Source: an uncultured Rhizobiaceae bacterium (GTDB taxonomy: Bacteria; Pseudomonadota; Alphaproteobacteria; Rhizobiales; Rhizobiaceae). From it: a stretch of DNA of 64,000 nucleotides. The notes below the pieces were generated by a model. The model did no database searches. It was given only the letters and a program-made list of their open reading frames with translations, and was not told the origin of the DNA. Shown piece after piece: positions 26,607-34,141 of this stretch. The stretch's first letter is position 1, and every line of letters begins with the position of its first letter. Made by a program: the position numbers and the translations under genes. Location: contig CATOTF010000002.1 of the NCBI GenBank assembly GCA_951813045.1, forward strand, positions 2,046,001-2,110,000. Reading direction: 5' to 3'.

Positions 26607-27140
26607 TTAATTTCTTGTTTTTCCTTCTAAATATTCTGTCACAAGTATCGACCGTTCAATTGAGTAGTCGAGTGCTGTTTTGCCATACTTATCTTTTTGA
26701 TCGATTTTTGCACCGTATGATATTAGTAAGTTCATAAGATTAATTGAACCACTGGCAAACGCATGGGTTTTGGCAAACATCAACGGTGTAGTGCCGTTAC
26801 TATTTGCCAGATTGGGACTGGCTCCGCTTTCCAAGAGTAATCTTACGATCTCAAGTTTACCTCGCCGACACGCCTCAATTAAAACGGTTTGTCCCAATTC
26901 ATTCTTAATATTTGGATCAGCGCCGGATTCAAGCAGCTCTCGAATTGTTCTATCATCTCCGGCGATCAAGGTTTCCACTAAACTTTTCATAGACTCCCTA
27001 TCACTCGCGTAATATTCGAATTTACTCAATTTTGGTATTGGTATAAACGCACCTTCGCGTGGCTTGAAAGATGCAGAATGTTTGCAAAGCGTTAAGACAT
27101 AACACTGTCTATATCTAAGTACAGCCCACAATTGCTGCAA
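26607..27140 (-). CDS. Ankyrin-repeat protein
   Basis: The C-terminal two thirds contain three to four ankyrin repeats: IRELLESGADPNIKNELGQT, VLIEACRRGKLEIVRLLLES with GASPNLANSNGTTPLMFA, and NLMNLLISYGAKIDQKDKYG with KTALDYS. Ankyrin repeats bind other proteins; no enzymatic domain is visible. The first 50 residues (up to SDRES) do not look like a repeat, and an internal ATG (26990 region, MKSLVETLIAGDD) preceded by AGGGAG may be the true start. The stop codon is followed in the same frame, without gap, by the N-terminal sequence of the formyltransferase-like gene. Low GC content marks it as acquired. Confidence 0.7.
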   Translation of the reverse strand: MQQLWAVLRYRQCYVLTLCKHSASFKPREGAFIPIPKLSKFEYYASDRESMKSLVETLIAGDDRTIRELLESGADPNIKNELGQTVLIEACRRGKLEIVRLLLESGASPNLANSNGTTPLMFAKTHAFASGSINLMNLLISYGAKIDQKDKYGKTALDYSIERSILVTEYLEGKTRN

Positions 27141-27188
27141 TCAGGGCACGAAACCAGCTTCTGTCGTAAAACAAATGAAATCAATGGT

Positions 27189-27546
27189 TTAATTTTGAGT
27201 CTTACTCCCGATAAACGCCGTATTTTTCGCCACGTTCTTGGATATCATTTTGATTGCGGCACTTAGTTTTCTAACTTCATCGATCTCTGTTATATTAAGC
27301 AAGAATTTGGAACCACGGTTCGGATAGAAGAGTACAGCCTCAATATTGAGAAAATTTTCATTGTCAATATATGTAACTAGATTGCTGATAAAATCACGAT
27401 TTATAACAAACTCATTACCATTTTCTGAAAGATATAAATGAAAATTTTCATTTTTTATTGTCAGGTAATTTTGAACAATTCGACCTAGGTCTTGTTGACA
27501 AACTGGATTCCCAAATCGCCTGAAATCTGATTCAAGCTTCCTTTTG
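27189..27546 (-). pseudogene. Hypothetical gene split by IS5, C-terminal part
   Basis: About 115 codons of a gene I do not recognise. It reads KLESDFRRFGNPVCQQD, QNYLTIKNENFHLYLSENG, VTYIDNENFLNIEAVLFYPN and ends in FIGSKTQN. The matching N-terminal part lies on the other side of the IS5 element at 28337-28497 in the same orientation. The frame of the database-style ORF continues into IS sequence and is artificial there. Restored, the protein would have about 170 residues and no predicted membrane segment. AT-rich, like the two genes downstream of it. Confidence 0.55.
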
Positions 27547-28336
27547 AGGAGGCTGTTGTGGCTCGATTGTTGATGGAAAACGCCGAATGGGCGTTCTTTG
27601 AACCGTTTCTGATTGGAATTCGCGGACGTGGTGGGCGTCCGGCAACGGATCATCGATTGATCCTGGATGGGGTGTTCTGGATTGCACGCACCGGCGCACC
27701 TTGGCGTGACCTGCCTGAAGAGTTTGGCAAATGGTCGAGCGTTTACAGGCAGTTTCGCCGGTGGACGCTGTCAGGGTTGTGGGAGATGATCCTTGAAGCG
27801 CTGAATGAAAGCGGCATCATGCCAGATCAGGTTCAGATGATCGACAGCACTGTGATCCAGGCGCATCATTTGGCAGCAGGCGCAAAAGGGGGACTCAAAA
27901 ACAAGGTTTTGGCCGCTCAAAAGGTGGCTTTACGACCAAGATCCACCTCATCACCAATGCGCATGGCCTCCCTGTCAGAGCAGAGATAACCGGCGGCGAA
28001 GTCTCTGACTTCAAGGGATTTGACGCCTTGGTCGATGATGATTTACCCAACGCCAAAGTGTTTCTCGCTGATCGTGGCTACGACAGCGATCACATCCGCA
28101 GAACCATCGCTGAACGTGGCGGTACGCCAGTCATTCCCGGCAAAGCCAATCGCAAAGTCCCAATCCAGGTAGATGCAATCACCCATGCCCTGAGAAACCA
28201 GGTCGAGCGGTGCTTCAACAAACTCAAATGCTCACGCCGTCTGGCCACCCGGTACGACAAAACCGCAGCAAGCTATCTCGGATTCATTCAAATGGTAGCC
28301 GCGCGTCTCTGGATCAGAAGTTTGTCAACATGACCT
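27547..28336 (+). mobile_element. IS5-family insertion sequence (IS427-like)
   Basis: An element of about 0.8 kb with one transposase encoded in two overlapping frames. The ends are estimated: AGGAGGCTGTTG at the left and, on the complement, AGGTCATGTTG at the right share only AGG and TGTTG. It splits a hypothetical gene whose two halves lie left (27189-27546) and right (28337-28497). Confidence 0.7.
27558..28333 (+). CDS. IS5-family transposase made from two frames
   Basis: The first frame (27558-27989) encodes the DUF4096-like N-terminal domain with WARTGAPWRDLPEEFG-type IARTGAPWRDLPEEFGKWSS and the first catalytic Asp in QMIDSTVIQAHH. The second frame (ending 28333) continues with KGGFTTKIHLITNAHGLP, FLADRGYDSDHIR (second Asp) and RNQVERCFNKLKCSRRLATR (Glu). 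The frames join around AAAAGGGGG at 27888-27896, where a -1 shift restores the family sequence GTQKQGFGRSKGG. This A/G run is a plausible programmed frameshift site, as in other IS427-group elements, so the gene may be functional. Confidence 0.85.
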
Positions 28337-28497
28337 AATTCAAGAATTTGATCTAACATACGGGCACGTTCAGCGAGTTGGCCAAATTCGATCAAGCATT
28401 CTTCAGAAATTTTCATGTTTAATTTATTTTCTTGGAGCTCAGCTCGAAAAATTTTGATTGGTATCTCCGAGGGCAGTATGAACGTAAATTCAGCCAT
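28337..28497 (-). pseudogene. Hypothetical gene split by IS5, N-terminal part
   Basis: Starting at ATG 28497 the frame reads MAEFTFILPSEIPIKIFRAE, then LNMKISEECLIEFGQLAER and ARMLDQILEL before it enters the IS5 end. It is the beginning of the gene whose C-terminal part is at 27189-27546. No family is recognised. The 28498-28560 stretch upstream would hold its promoter, but no clear box is seen. Confidence 0.5.
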
Positions 28498-28919
28498 TAT
28501 GCAAGTAGGCGCTTTGAAGATTCTCTATTTTGGTCTTGATTTCTGATCCAATAGTTACATCGTGGAAATTGAGGGCCGGAATTCCCCGATAAAGCAGAGA
28601 GGTATTCACTCGCTCTCTGCCTGTTGGCTTTGATCAGTGAGGTTCAATTTGTTCAGCTGATATAAGTGGATTTTCGACCTGTAACTTGCACCTTGATGCC
28701 GCAGCCAAAATGAACCAGCTCGCAATGTTAGCCGCCATATTTACGAAGGTGCACGTGATCTGGCGTCAGAGCTCTTGTATGTACCGATTGCTGTTCGCAA
28801 ATGATTTTTTACATGTTCTCGGAAGTCGTTTCTATGTATCCGATGGGGTGGACGCCCCTCCGACTGCATCTGTGTGCCAAGGTAGTAGTGTTGATAACCA
28901 CTGCAAGGAGGAGACGTCC
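28498..28919. other. Gene-free stretch left of the IS110 fragment
   Basis: These 422 bases contain no gene I can support. The last 80 bases (GTGGACGCCCCTCCGACTGC and on, ending in a GGAGG ribosome site) look like the leader of the IS110-type transposase gene. The rest appears to be intergenic or decayed DNA. Confidence 0.4.
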
Positions 28920-29180
28920 ATGGAAGAGATTAGCATAGTAGGCATTGATTTGGCCAAGAACGTATTTCAAGTTCATGGCGCGACATCTGAAGGAAAGCCA
29001 GTTTTTAGCAGAAAGTTCAGACGCGCAAAGCTGTTGGCCTTCATGTCTGATACCCCAGAATGTATGGTGGCAATGGAAGCTTGTGCCAGTTTCCATCATT
29101 GGGGTCGCGAGATCGGAATGCTTGGCCATACGGTCAAACTTATCCCACCGGTATATGTAAAGCCCTACGTCAAGCGTCAG
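28920..29180 (+). pseudogene. IS110-family transposase, N-terminal fragment
   Basis: The frame from ATG 28920, with GGAGG upstream, encodes the RuvC-like N-terminal domain of an IS110-type transposase: SIVGIDLAKNVFQVHGA (first catalytic Asp), MVAMEACASFHHWGREI (Glu) and HTVKLIPPVYVKPYVKRQ. It stops at the boundary of the IS3-family element at 29181; the usual next residues (KNDAADA) and the C-terminal transposase domain are missing also on the far side of that element. It is thus a remnant that cannot act. Confidence 0.88.
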
Positions 29181-29264
29181 TGTTCCCCGTCAGCATTCAT
29201 GAGACAGAGGTTTGATTTTTCTTAAGAGATGATTTTGGTTCATCGTAGCCCTTATGGAGCGAAG

Positions 29265-29639
29265 ATGAGACATAAATCAGGAACCCAAGGATCAGGTTCA
29301 GAGAAATTGATCCGAACCATCAAACGCAAGACCCGCCGTCAGTATAGTGCGGAGGAAAAGATCCGCATTGTGCTTGATGGCTTGCGCGGTGAAGACAGCA
29401 TAGCTGAACTGTGCCGCCGTGAAGGTCTTGCTGAAAGCATGTACTACAAATGGTCGAAGGAGTTTATGGAGGCCGGTAAAAAGCGTCTGTCAGGCGATAT
29501 AGTGCGTGAGGCTTCCACCGATGAGGTCAAAGGTCTGCGCCGTGAAGCCCGTGATCTGAAGGAATGCGTGGCAGATCTCACGCTGGAAAACCGTCTTCTT
29601 AAAAAAAGCATGATCGCGGATGGGGAGGATATCGAATGA
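29265..29639 (+). CDS. IS3-family transposase, OrfA (HTH)
   Basis: A DNA-binding transposase subunit of 124 residues with an HTH (RRQYSAEEKIRIVLDGLRGE to SIAELCRREGLAESMYYKW, about residues 23-63) and a C-terminal coiled coil (LRREARDLKECVADLTLENR, about residues 92-112). I prefer the ATG at 29265; the frame extends upstream to 29229. It ends with an ATGA overlap with orfB, so OrfB is made by translational coupling or frameshifting. Confidence 0.88.
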   Translation: MRHKSGTQGSGSEKLIRTIKRKTRRQYSAEEKIRIVLDGLRGEDSIAELCRREGLAESMYYKWSKEFMEAGKKRLSGDIVREASTDEVKGLRREARDLKECVADLTLENRLLKKSMIADGEDIE

Positions 29640-30616
29640 GATACCCAGCATCTGAGAAACTGGAAATCATCCGAATTGTTGAACAATCACATCTGCCAGC
29701 CAAGGTGACACTTGATAAGCTTGGCGTCTCACGGCCAACTTTTTATCGCTGGTATGATTTGTATCAGCGATTGGGTGAGACAGGATTGGAAGACAAACGT
29801 TCTGGTCCCAACAGAGCCTGGAACCGCGTGCCAGAAAATATACGGGCACAGATCATTGATCTGGCCCTTGATCAACCGGAACTGTCTCCTCGTGAACTGG
29901 CTGTGACATTCACAGACACGAAGGCCTATTTTGTATCGGAAAGCTCAGTGTACCGACTGCTCAAGGCCCTGGACCTGATCACCAGCCCGGCATTTATCGT
30001 CATGAAAGCTGCCAGTGAGTTCCGCGACAAGACCACAGCCATCAACCAGCTGTGGCAAACAGACTTCACCTATCTGAAGGTCATTGGCTGGGGTTGGTTC
30101 TATCTCAGTACGATCCTTGATGATTATTCGCGATACATCATTGCCTGGAAGCTGTGTACCACCATGAACACATCGGATGTGACCGATACATTGGAAATGG
30201 CGCTTCAGGCCTCAGGCTGCGACAGGGCCAACGTTGCGCATAAACCCCGGCTACTATCTGATAATGGCCCCTGCTACATATCCAGTGATCTGGCAGAGTG
30301 GTTGGATGGCAAAGGCATGGGTCATGTTCGCGGTGCGCCTTATCACCCGCAAACCCAAGGCAAGATTGAACGCTGGCATCAAACCCTGAAGAACCGCATC
30401 TTGCTGGAACACTACTTCATACCAAGTGACTTAAACCGGCAGATCGAAGCTTTCATCGAACATTATAATCATCACAGATACCACGAGAGCCTGAGTAATC
30501 TCACGCCTGCGGACGTCTACTTCGGGCGCAAAAATGAGATATTGAAGCGAAGAGAAAGGATCAAACAAAAAACCATCGAAACGCGGCGCTTGCAACACCG
30601 CAAACAAGCCGCATAA
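29636..30616 (+). CDS. IS3-family transposase, OrfB (DDE integrase)
   Basis: A 326-residue integrase. The N-terminal HTH (KVTLDKLGVSRPTFYRWYDL, about residues 22-41) precedes the rve core with the triad in LWQTDFTYLKVIGWG, LLSDNGPCYIS and QGKIERWHQTLKNR. The C-terminus has HYNHHRYHESLSNLTPADVY followed by a basic tail. Intact and of normal length. Different in sequence from copy A at 15.8 kb; the two elements belong to different IS3 groups. Confidence 0.92.
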   Translation: MRYPASEKLEIIRIVEQSHLPAKVTLDKLGVSRPTFYRWYDLYQRLGETGLEDKRSGPNRAWNRVPENIRAQIIDLALDQPELSPRELAVTFTDTKAYFVSESSVYRLLKALDLITSPAFIVMKAASEFRDKTTAINQLWQTDFTYLKVIGWGWFYLSTILDDYSRYIIAWKLCTTMNTSDVTDTLEMALQASGCDRANVAHKPRLLSDNGPCYISSDLAEWLDGKGMGHVRGAPYHPQTQGKIERWHQTLKNRILLEHYFIPSDLNRQIEAFIEHYNHHRYHESLSNLTPADVYFGRKNEILKRRERIKQKTIETRRLQHRKQAA

Positions 30617-30689
30617 TACAAACAACAGATGAGCTAGAGTCTCTCTTAAATCAGACCACCATCTGTCTCAAATACCCTGACTACGAACA

Positions 30690-31013
30690 GTCAGCTGGCT
30701 TCACCCTTTCAAGGAACAGAAACTCGTCGTTATCGGTGAAGATGCGATGATCGTGTTTGATGACACCCAGCCAGTCGATCAAAAAGTGGCGGTATACGAA
30801 CATAAGGCCGGTATCGTTGACGGCCAACCTGTGCTCGACAAGGCAATCGGAAAATTTCAAAACCTTCAACCGACCGAGCCGCTCAAGAACGAATGCCTGT
30901 CGTTTCTCAATGCGATGCATGATGGTCGGGAGATTTACACCGACGGCGAAGAAGGATTGCGCGTTCTTGAAGTCCTGTCGCGGGCCGATGACGCCATGAA
31001 GCGCGGCAGCTAA
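30690..31013 (+). pseudogene. Gfo/Idh/MocA sugar dehydrogenase, C-terminal fragment
   Basis: The frame is open from the IS boundary: VSWLHPFKEQKLVVIGEDAM, IVFDDTQPVDQKVAVYEHKA, then EPLKNECLSFLNAMHDG and TDGEEGLRVLEVLSRAD. This is the C-terminal part of a Gfo/Idh/MocA oxidoreductase of the type that oxidises UDP-N-acetylglucosaminuronic acid (WlbA-like). The NAD-binding Rossmann domain is missing, so the fragment is not functional. A convergent DegT aminotransferase, the usual partner in the same sugar pathway, lies 104 bp further on. Confidence 0.82.
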
Positions 31014-31072
31014 AACACATTAATTTTAATGCGGGTCGGTGAAACGCCGCTCAGCTTTAAACCTCTAAAGGT

Positions 31073-31110
31073 CCGTCGCGCTTATTCGGAAGACCGAACA
31101 AACGCGACGG
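31073..31110. terminator. Hairpin between convergent genes
   Basis: CCGTCGCG and CGCGACGG (8 bp each) enclose an inner pair TTCGG/CCGAA. It stands between the converging dehydrogenase fragment and the DegT aminotransferase gene and is probably a bidirectional transcription stop, although U-runs are short. Confidence 0.55.
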
Positions 31111-31117
31111 TAAATTG

Positions 31118-32248
31118 TTAAACCGAAGCCTTCACGCTTTCGATTATGTGGTTTTGTGATTCCTGATCGAGATAAGGATGCATCGGCAAGCTCACAACAT
31201 TCTGCGCCAGACGGTCTGTAACCGGAAGGCCATTTCCAGCCACCGAATATTTCTTATATGCGGTCTGTTGGTGGAGCGGTTTAGCGTAATACACTGCCGT
31301 TGGAACGTTTTTCTCTTTCAGAGCCGCCTGAAACTCATCGCGGTTTTCAACGGTAAGCGTATATTGTGCCCAGGTTGATACGTAACCGTCTGGCATGGCA
31401 GGGGTCGTGACCACGCCTTCCAGTCCTTCGGCATAACGCCTGGCAATCACGTTCCGCTTTTCGATTTCTTCCCCAAAAATCGCAATCTTCTCGATCAGGA
31501 TTGCGGCCTGAAGCGTATCGAGCCGGGCATTCATCCCGATCACCACATTGTCGTATTTATCGCTTCCCTTGCCGTGAACTCTAATGGAACGCAGCCTGTC
31601 AGCGTGTTCGCTATCGTTTGTCAGCAAGGCGCCCCCGTCACCATAGCAACCCAGCGGCTTTGCCGGGAAGAAGCTGGTGGTGACCACGTCGGCCAAATGG
31701 CCCGCCTGTTTGCCTTCAAAGGTTGAACCAAATCCCTGAGCAGCATCCGCCACCAGCTTTAGCCCGTGCTTATCGGCAATCTTTTTGATCGCGGGGTAAT
31801 CGGCTATCAGACCAAACAGGTCGACTGCAATGATAACCGCGGGTTGCAGTTTGCCTTCGCGCTTTACTTCTTCGATGGCGAGTTCCAACTGTTCCGGGTC
31901 CATGTTGAATGTGTCGGGAAGAATATCCACAAACACAACTTCAGCACCCAAACAGGCGACGGCTTCAGCGGTTGAGGCAAACGTAAAACTTGGAACGAAA
32001 ACCACTTGGCCTGGTCCAATGCCCCAGGCCATTAGGGGCATGATCAAAGCATCTGTTCCGTTGGAACATGTGACGGCCTGGCTGGTTTCCCCAAATTTAC
32101 ACAGGTCTTTTTCGAACGCGGCAATTTCCGGTCCCATAATATATTTGCCGTGATTGAGCACTTGCTTAATTGCATCATCGATACGCGATCCAAGATACTC
32201 TTGCTGGGCGGCAAGATCGATGAACTGAATGGGCTTGCCAATTGCCAT
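31118..32248 (-). CDS. DegT/DnrJ/EryC1/StrS sugar aminotransferase
   Basis: A 376-residue PLP enzyme that transaminates a nucleotide-linked keto-sugar, using glutamate as donor. It has SNGTDALIMPLMAWGIGPGQ (about residues 62-81), FTFASTAEAVACLGAEVVFV, ADAAQGFGSTFEGKQAGHL (Asp and Gln around the cofactor) and the PLP lysine in SFFPAKPLGCYGDGGAL (about residue 192). The order with a WlbA-like dehydrogenase fragment suggests WbpE/WlbE activity in UDP-diacetamido-uronic acid synthesis for a surface glycan; the exact substrate is inferred. The gene is intact but isolated from the rest of its pathway by insertion sequences. Confidence 0.88.
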   Translation of the reverse strand: MAIGKPIQFIDLAAQQEYLGSRIDDAIKQVLNHGKYIMGPEIAAFEKDLCKFGETSQAVTCSNGTDALIMPLMAWGIGPGQVVFVPSFTFASTAEAVACLGAEVVFVDILPDTFNMDPEQLELAIEEVKREGKLQPAVIIAVDLFGLIADYPAIKKIADKHGLKLVADAAQGFGSTFEGKQAGHLADVVTTSFFPAKPLGCYGDGGALLTNDSEHADRLRSIRVHGKGSDKYDNVVIGMNARLDTLQAAILIEKIAIFGEEIEKRNVIARRYAEGLEGVVTTPAMPDGYVSTWAQYTLTVENRDEFQAALKEKNVPTAVYYAKPLHQQTAYKKYSVAGNGLPVTDRLAQNVVSLPMHPYLDQESQNHIIESVKASV

Positions 32249-32361
32249 GATATTGTTCTCTTTTCTTTTTGAAGATTTAGCGCATCGTTTAGTACAACTT
32301 CAGTGAGTGGGCAACCTGATATTTCTATACGCGACCAGGAAGATAAATTGTTGCTATTGGG

Positions 32362-32582
32362 GTGACTTTGGAACTCTTGAATGAGATCGGCAGAGTGTTC
32401 AACAAGTACCCGTTCTTTGGTAGCAAGCAGATAGCAGTCCATTTTGCCTCGCGAAGGGTTTTGTGTTGGCCACCATCGTGTCCAATACTAAATGCGACTC
32501 ACAGGGCTGAAAACTTTCTACAAAGTACTCAACACCAGCAAGAAACATCCGAAGCATCCGGTGTACCCGTATTTGCTTCGAA
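32362..32582 (+). pseudogene. Remnant of another IS3-group transposase
   Basis: Fragments in different frames read LLNEIGRVFNKYPFFGSKQI and NTSKKHPKHPVYPYLLR, which are characteristic of the region before the integrase core of IS3-group OrfB proteins (FxGSRQM and TSKxHPEHxxYPYLLR). Stops and frame changes show it is dead. It is not the same as copy A. Confidence 0.65.
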
Positions 32583-32602
32583 TGTTGCCAACCACTCAAC
32601 CG

Positions 32603-32952
32603 TGCTGCTGCATTCATCATACAGATCGCGGCAGTCAAGGCGGATTCAACCGGTCGTCCCAATGGTTGGATTATATCTTATATTAAAAGTTCGTCCAATG
32701 CTTCAGCCGGTGTTTTCCAGCCGAGCGTTTTGCGGGGCCGTCTGTTTAGTGTGAACGCGAAGGCTTCCAACTCATCTGGCGCAACGCATGGCAAACCCGT
32801 GACCAAGTCACAGCGGACCTGTTCCAATACATCAACGGCTTCTACAACAGTCGTCGAAAACACTCAGCGATATGAGGAATATCACCAATCAAGTTCGAAC
32901 GAAAAACGAGTTAAACGAGAACAGGATGCGGAATTAATACGGGACAAGTCCA
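32603..32952 (+). pseudogene. Decayed inverted copy of the copy-A IS3 element, with IS30 inserted
   Basis: 32603-32638 encodes CCCIHHTDRGSQ and 32771-32952 encodes LIWRNAWQTRDQ, LFQYINGFYNSRRKHSAI, a stop, and GISPIKFE-like residues, closely matching OrfB of copy A. The last 60 or so bases, ending in GGGACAAGTCCA, are nearly identical to the end of copy A at 15818 but in opposite orientation. The middle is replaced by an IS30 remnant. Confidence 0.75.
32639..32770 (-). pseudogene. IS30-family transposase, C-terminal remnant
   Basis: On the minus strand AFTLNRRPRKTLGWKTPAEA and LDELL give the unmistakable end of an IS30-family transposase. The adjoining GGATTCAACCGGTCGTCCCA (32642-32661) resembles the terminal repeat region. 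The rest of the element is lost. Confidence 0.75.
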
Positions 32953-33140
32953 CTTCTGTGTCCGGCCAACAACGGGACAATACAATCATACTTACGTATT
33001 CCGCTCGTCTTGGAAAATCCAAACAATCCAGGGAACATTCAATGGTGTGGGCTCTACAATCTTCAGGATTCACCCTCGAAACGGAGCTCGTAGGCGAGGA
33101 CAATATCCAAATGAGCAAAGTGGAATTTACGCGGCGTTGA
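32952..33140 (+). pseudogene. C-terminal fragment of an unknown gene
   Basis: Right of the IS3 end an open frame continues for 62 codons: TIILTYSARLGKSKQSREHS, MVWALQSSGFTLETELVGED and NIQMSKVEFTRR before TGA. It looks like a genuine protein end cut by the insertion rather than chance, but I do not recognise the family. It does not resemble the missing exporter end at 15.8 kb. Confidence 0.35.
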
Positions 33141-33646
33141 AGAATCTATTACCCCATATCCTGATCGTATCTCAAACATTCAGTTAACTATGCGCATTTC
33201 AAGCTGTTTGGTTCACAAAATTATTAACAGGCGAGCACGGTTAAATCTTAGCCCATCGTTGGTGATAAGACGTTTATCACATTCCTTGCTTTAACCGGTT
33301 TTATGTCTCACCAGCTATCTCATTAACCCATTGAAAGGTTGACGATATTTACCCAAAATCCCCCTTTTTCCCGGCATTTACACCTGTTTCTAAATCGTTT
33401 TAACGAAGTCGTGAGATGACTTCAATCAACAAAATTTCAAGTTTTATTGGTGGTCAAAAACTTTATGATAAGGAAATTTGAATTGACGTTAGAAATTGTT
33501 TAATAAACAAAGAGGAAGTGGTGAATCTATTTTGATCGCTACTTAGAAGACGGGACTGGCGGTCGCCCTCGGCAGTCTCGTCTTCGCCTACCAATATAAA
33601 AAGTTGGTAAACCAACTACCAACACAGCACATTTCGCATGATGGCT
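33141..33646. other. Non-coding AT-rich stretch with three palindromes
   Basis: No gene is supported in these 506 bases. Three symmetric structures stand out: GTGATAA-GACGT-TTATCAC at 33262-33280, a 13-bp hairpin at 33546-33585 (listed separately) and AGTTGGT-AA-ACCAACT at 33602-33617. The last two may end transcription from the left or be regulatory sites. Confidence 0.5.
33546..33585. terminator. Strong hairpin, possible terminator
   Basis: GAAGACGGGACTG and CAGTCTCGTCTTC pair over 13 bp with one mismatch around a 14-base GC-rich loop. It stands 60 bp past the 3' end of the minus-strand DUF3237-TRAP operon and could terminate it; no long U-run follows on either strand. Confidence 0.4.
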
Positions 33647-34126
33647 CTAATTTACACTGTATAATGAAATTTCCACGCTGTTTTTTCGGCGTTGGCCTGT
33701 TCCAACAAACACCATTCGGTTGACCCAATCATATTTTGGATTACCAGTTTCAAGCCGTGCGATCGTTCGCATGTAATATTCATCGGTCTGCACTTCTTTA
33801 CCATGGATGAGCCGTTCGAGAACGTCTTTGGGGCCGTGTCTAAATCCAAAGTTAATTATCTCAATCACCGCTCCATCGAACGTGCGCATGGCGTAACGCG
33901 TATCCAATTGAGCCAGCCCGTCCTCAAACACGCTTTGCCAATCCGCGCCAACATTCAGTATTTCTCCATGAATGAATTCGCCTTCCACCTGACCACCGGT
34001 TATCGGAATGATACGACGATGGGCACCCCTGCCCGTGCCAAGTTCAATTACGTCACCCAGTTCAACGGTAAGCAAACAAAACGGTTGAAGGTTGGGCGGT
34101 GGCAGCATTTCCGGTGTTGGTACCAT
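33647..34126 (-). CDS. DUF3237 (UPF0311) family protein
   Basis: A 159-residue beta-barrel-type protein of unknown function. Family marks are GTGRGAHRRIIPITGGQVEG, the GADWQSVFEDGLAQLDTRY segment (about residues 60-78), DGAVIEIINFG, and FETG-like LETGNPKYDWVNRMVFVGTG near the C-terminus. It follows the TRAP large permease gene by 15 bp on the same strand, so it belongs to that operon and may process the imported acid. DUF3237 genes often accompany aromatic or acid catabolism, but no reaction is established that I know of. ATG 34126 or 34108 could be the start. Confidence 0.82.
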   Translation of the reverse strand: MVPTPEMLPPPNLQPFCLLTVELGDVIELGTGRGAHRRIIPITGGQVEGEFIHGEILNVGADWQSVFEDGLAQLDTRYAMRTFDGAVIEIINFGFRHGPKDVLERLIHGKEVQTDEYYMRTIARLETGNPKYDWVNRMVFVGTGQRRKNSVEISLYSVN

Positions 34127-34141
34127 CGTTCTGCACCAATT

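Larger units (their letters stand above)
29181..30689 (+). mobile_element. IS3-family insertion sequence with GTCAG target duplication
   Basis: A 1509-bp element with imperfect inverted ends (TGTTCCCCGTCAG at the left and, on the complement, TGTTCGTAGTCAG at the right; both continue to TGAGACAGA). It is flanked on both sides by GTCAG (29176-29180 and 30690-30694), a 5-bp target duplication. Left of it is an IS110 fragment and right of it a sugar dehydrogenase fragment, so it inserted into an already rearranged junction. Confidence 0.88.

Noticed and set aside
32044-32442. 132-codon minus-strand frame upstream of the DegT gene
   Set aside because: It overlaps the aminotransferase in another frame and an IS remnant; no coding features.
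15818-32952. Active composite transposon formed by the two IS3 copies
   Set aside because: The right copy is decayed and interrupted by IS30 sequence, and no target duplication surrounds the block.
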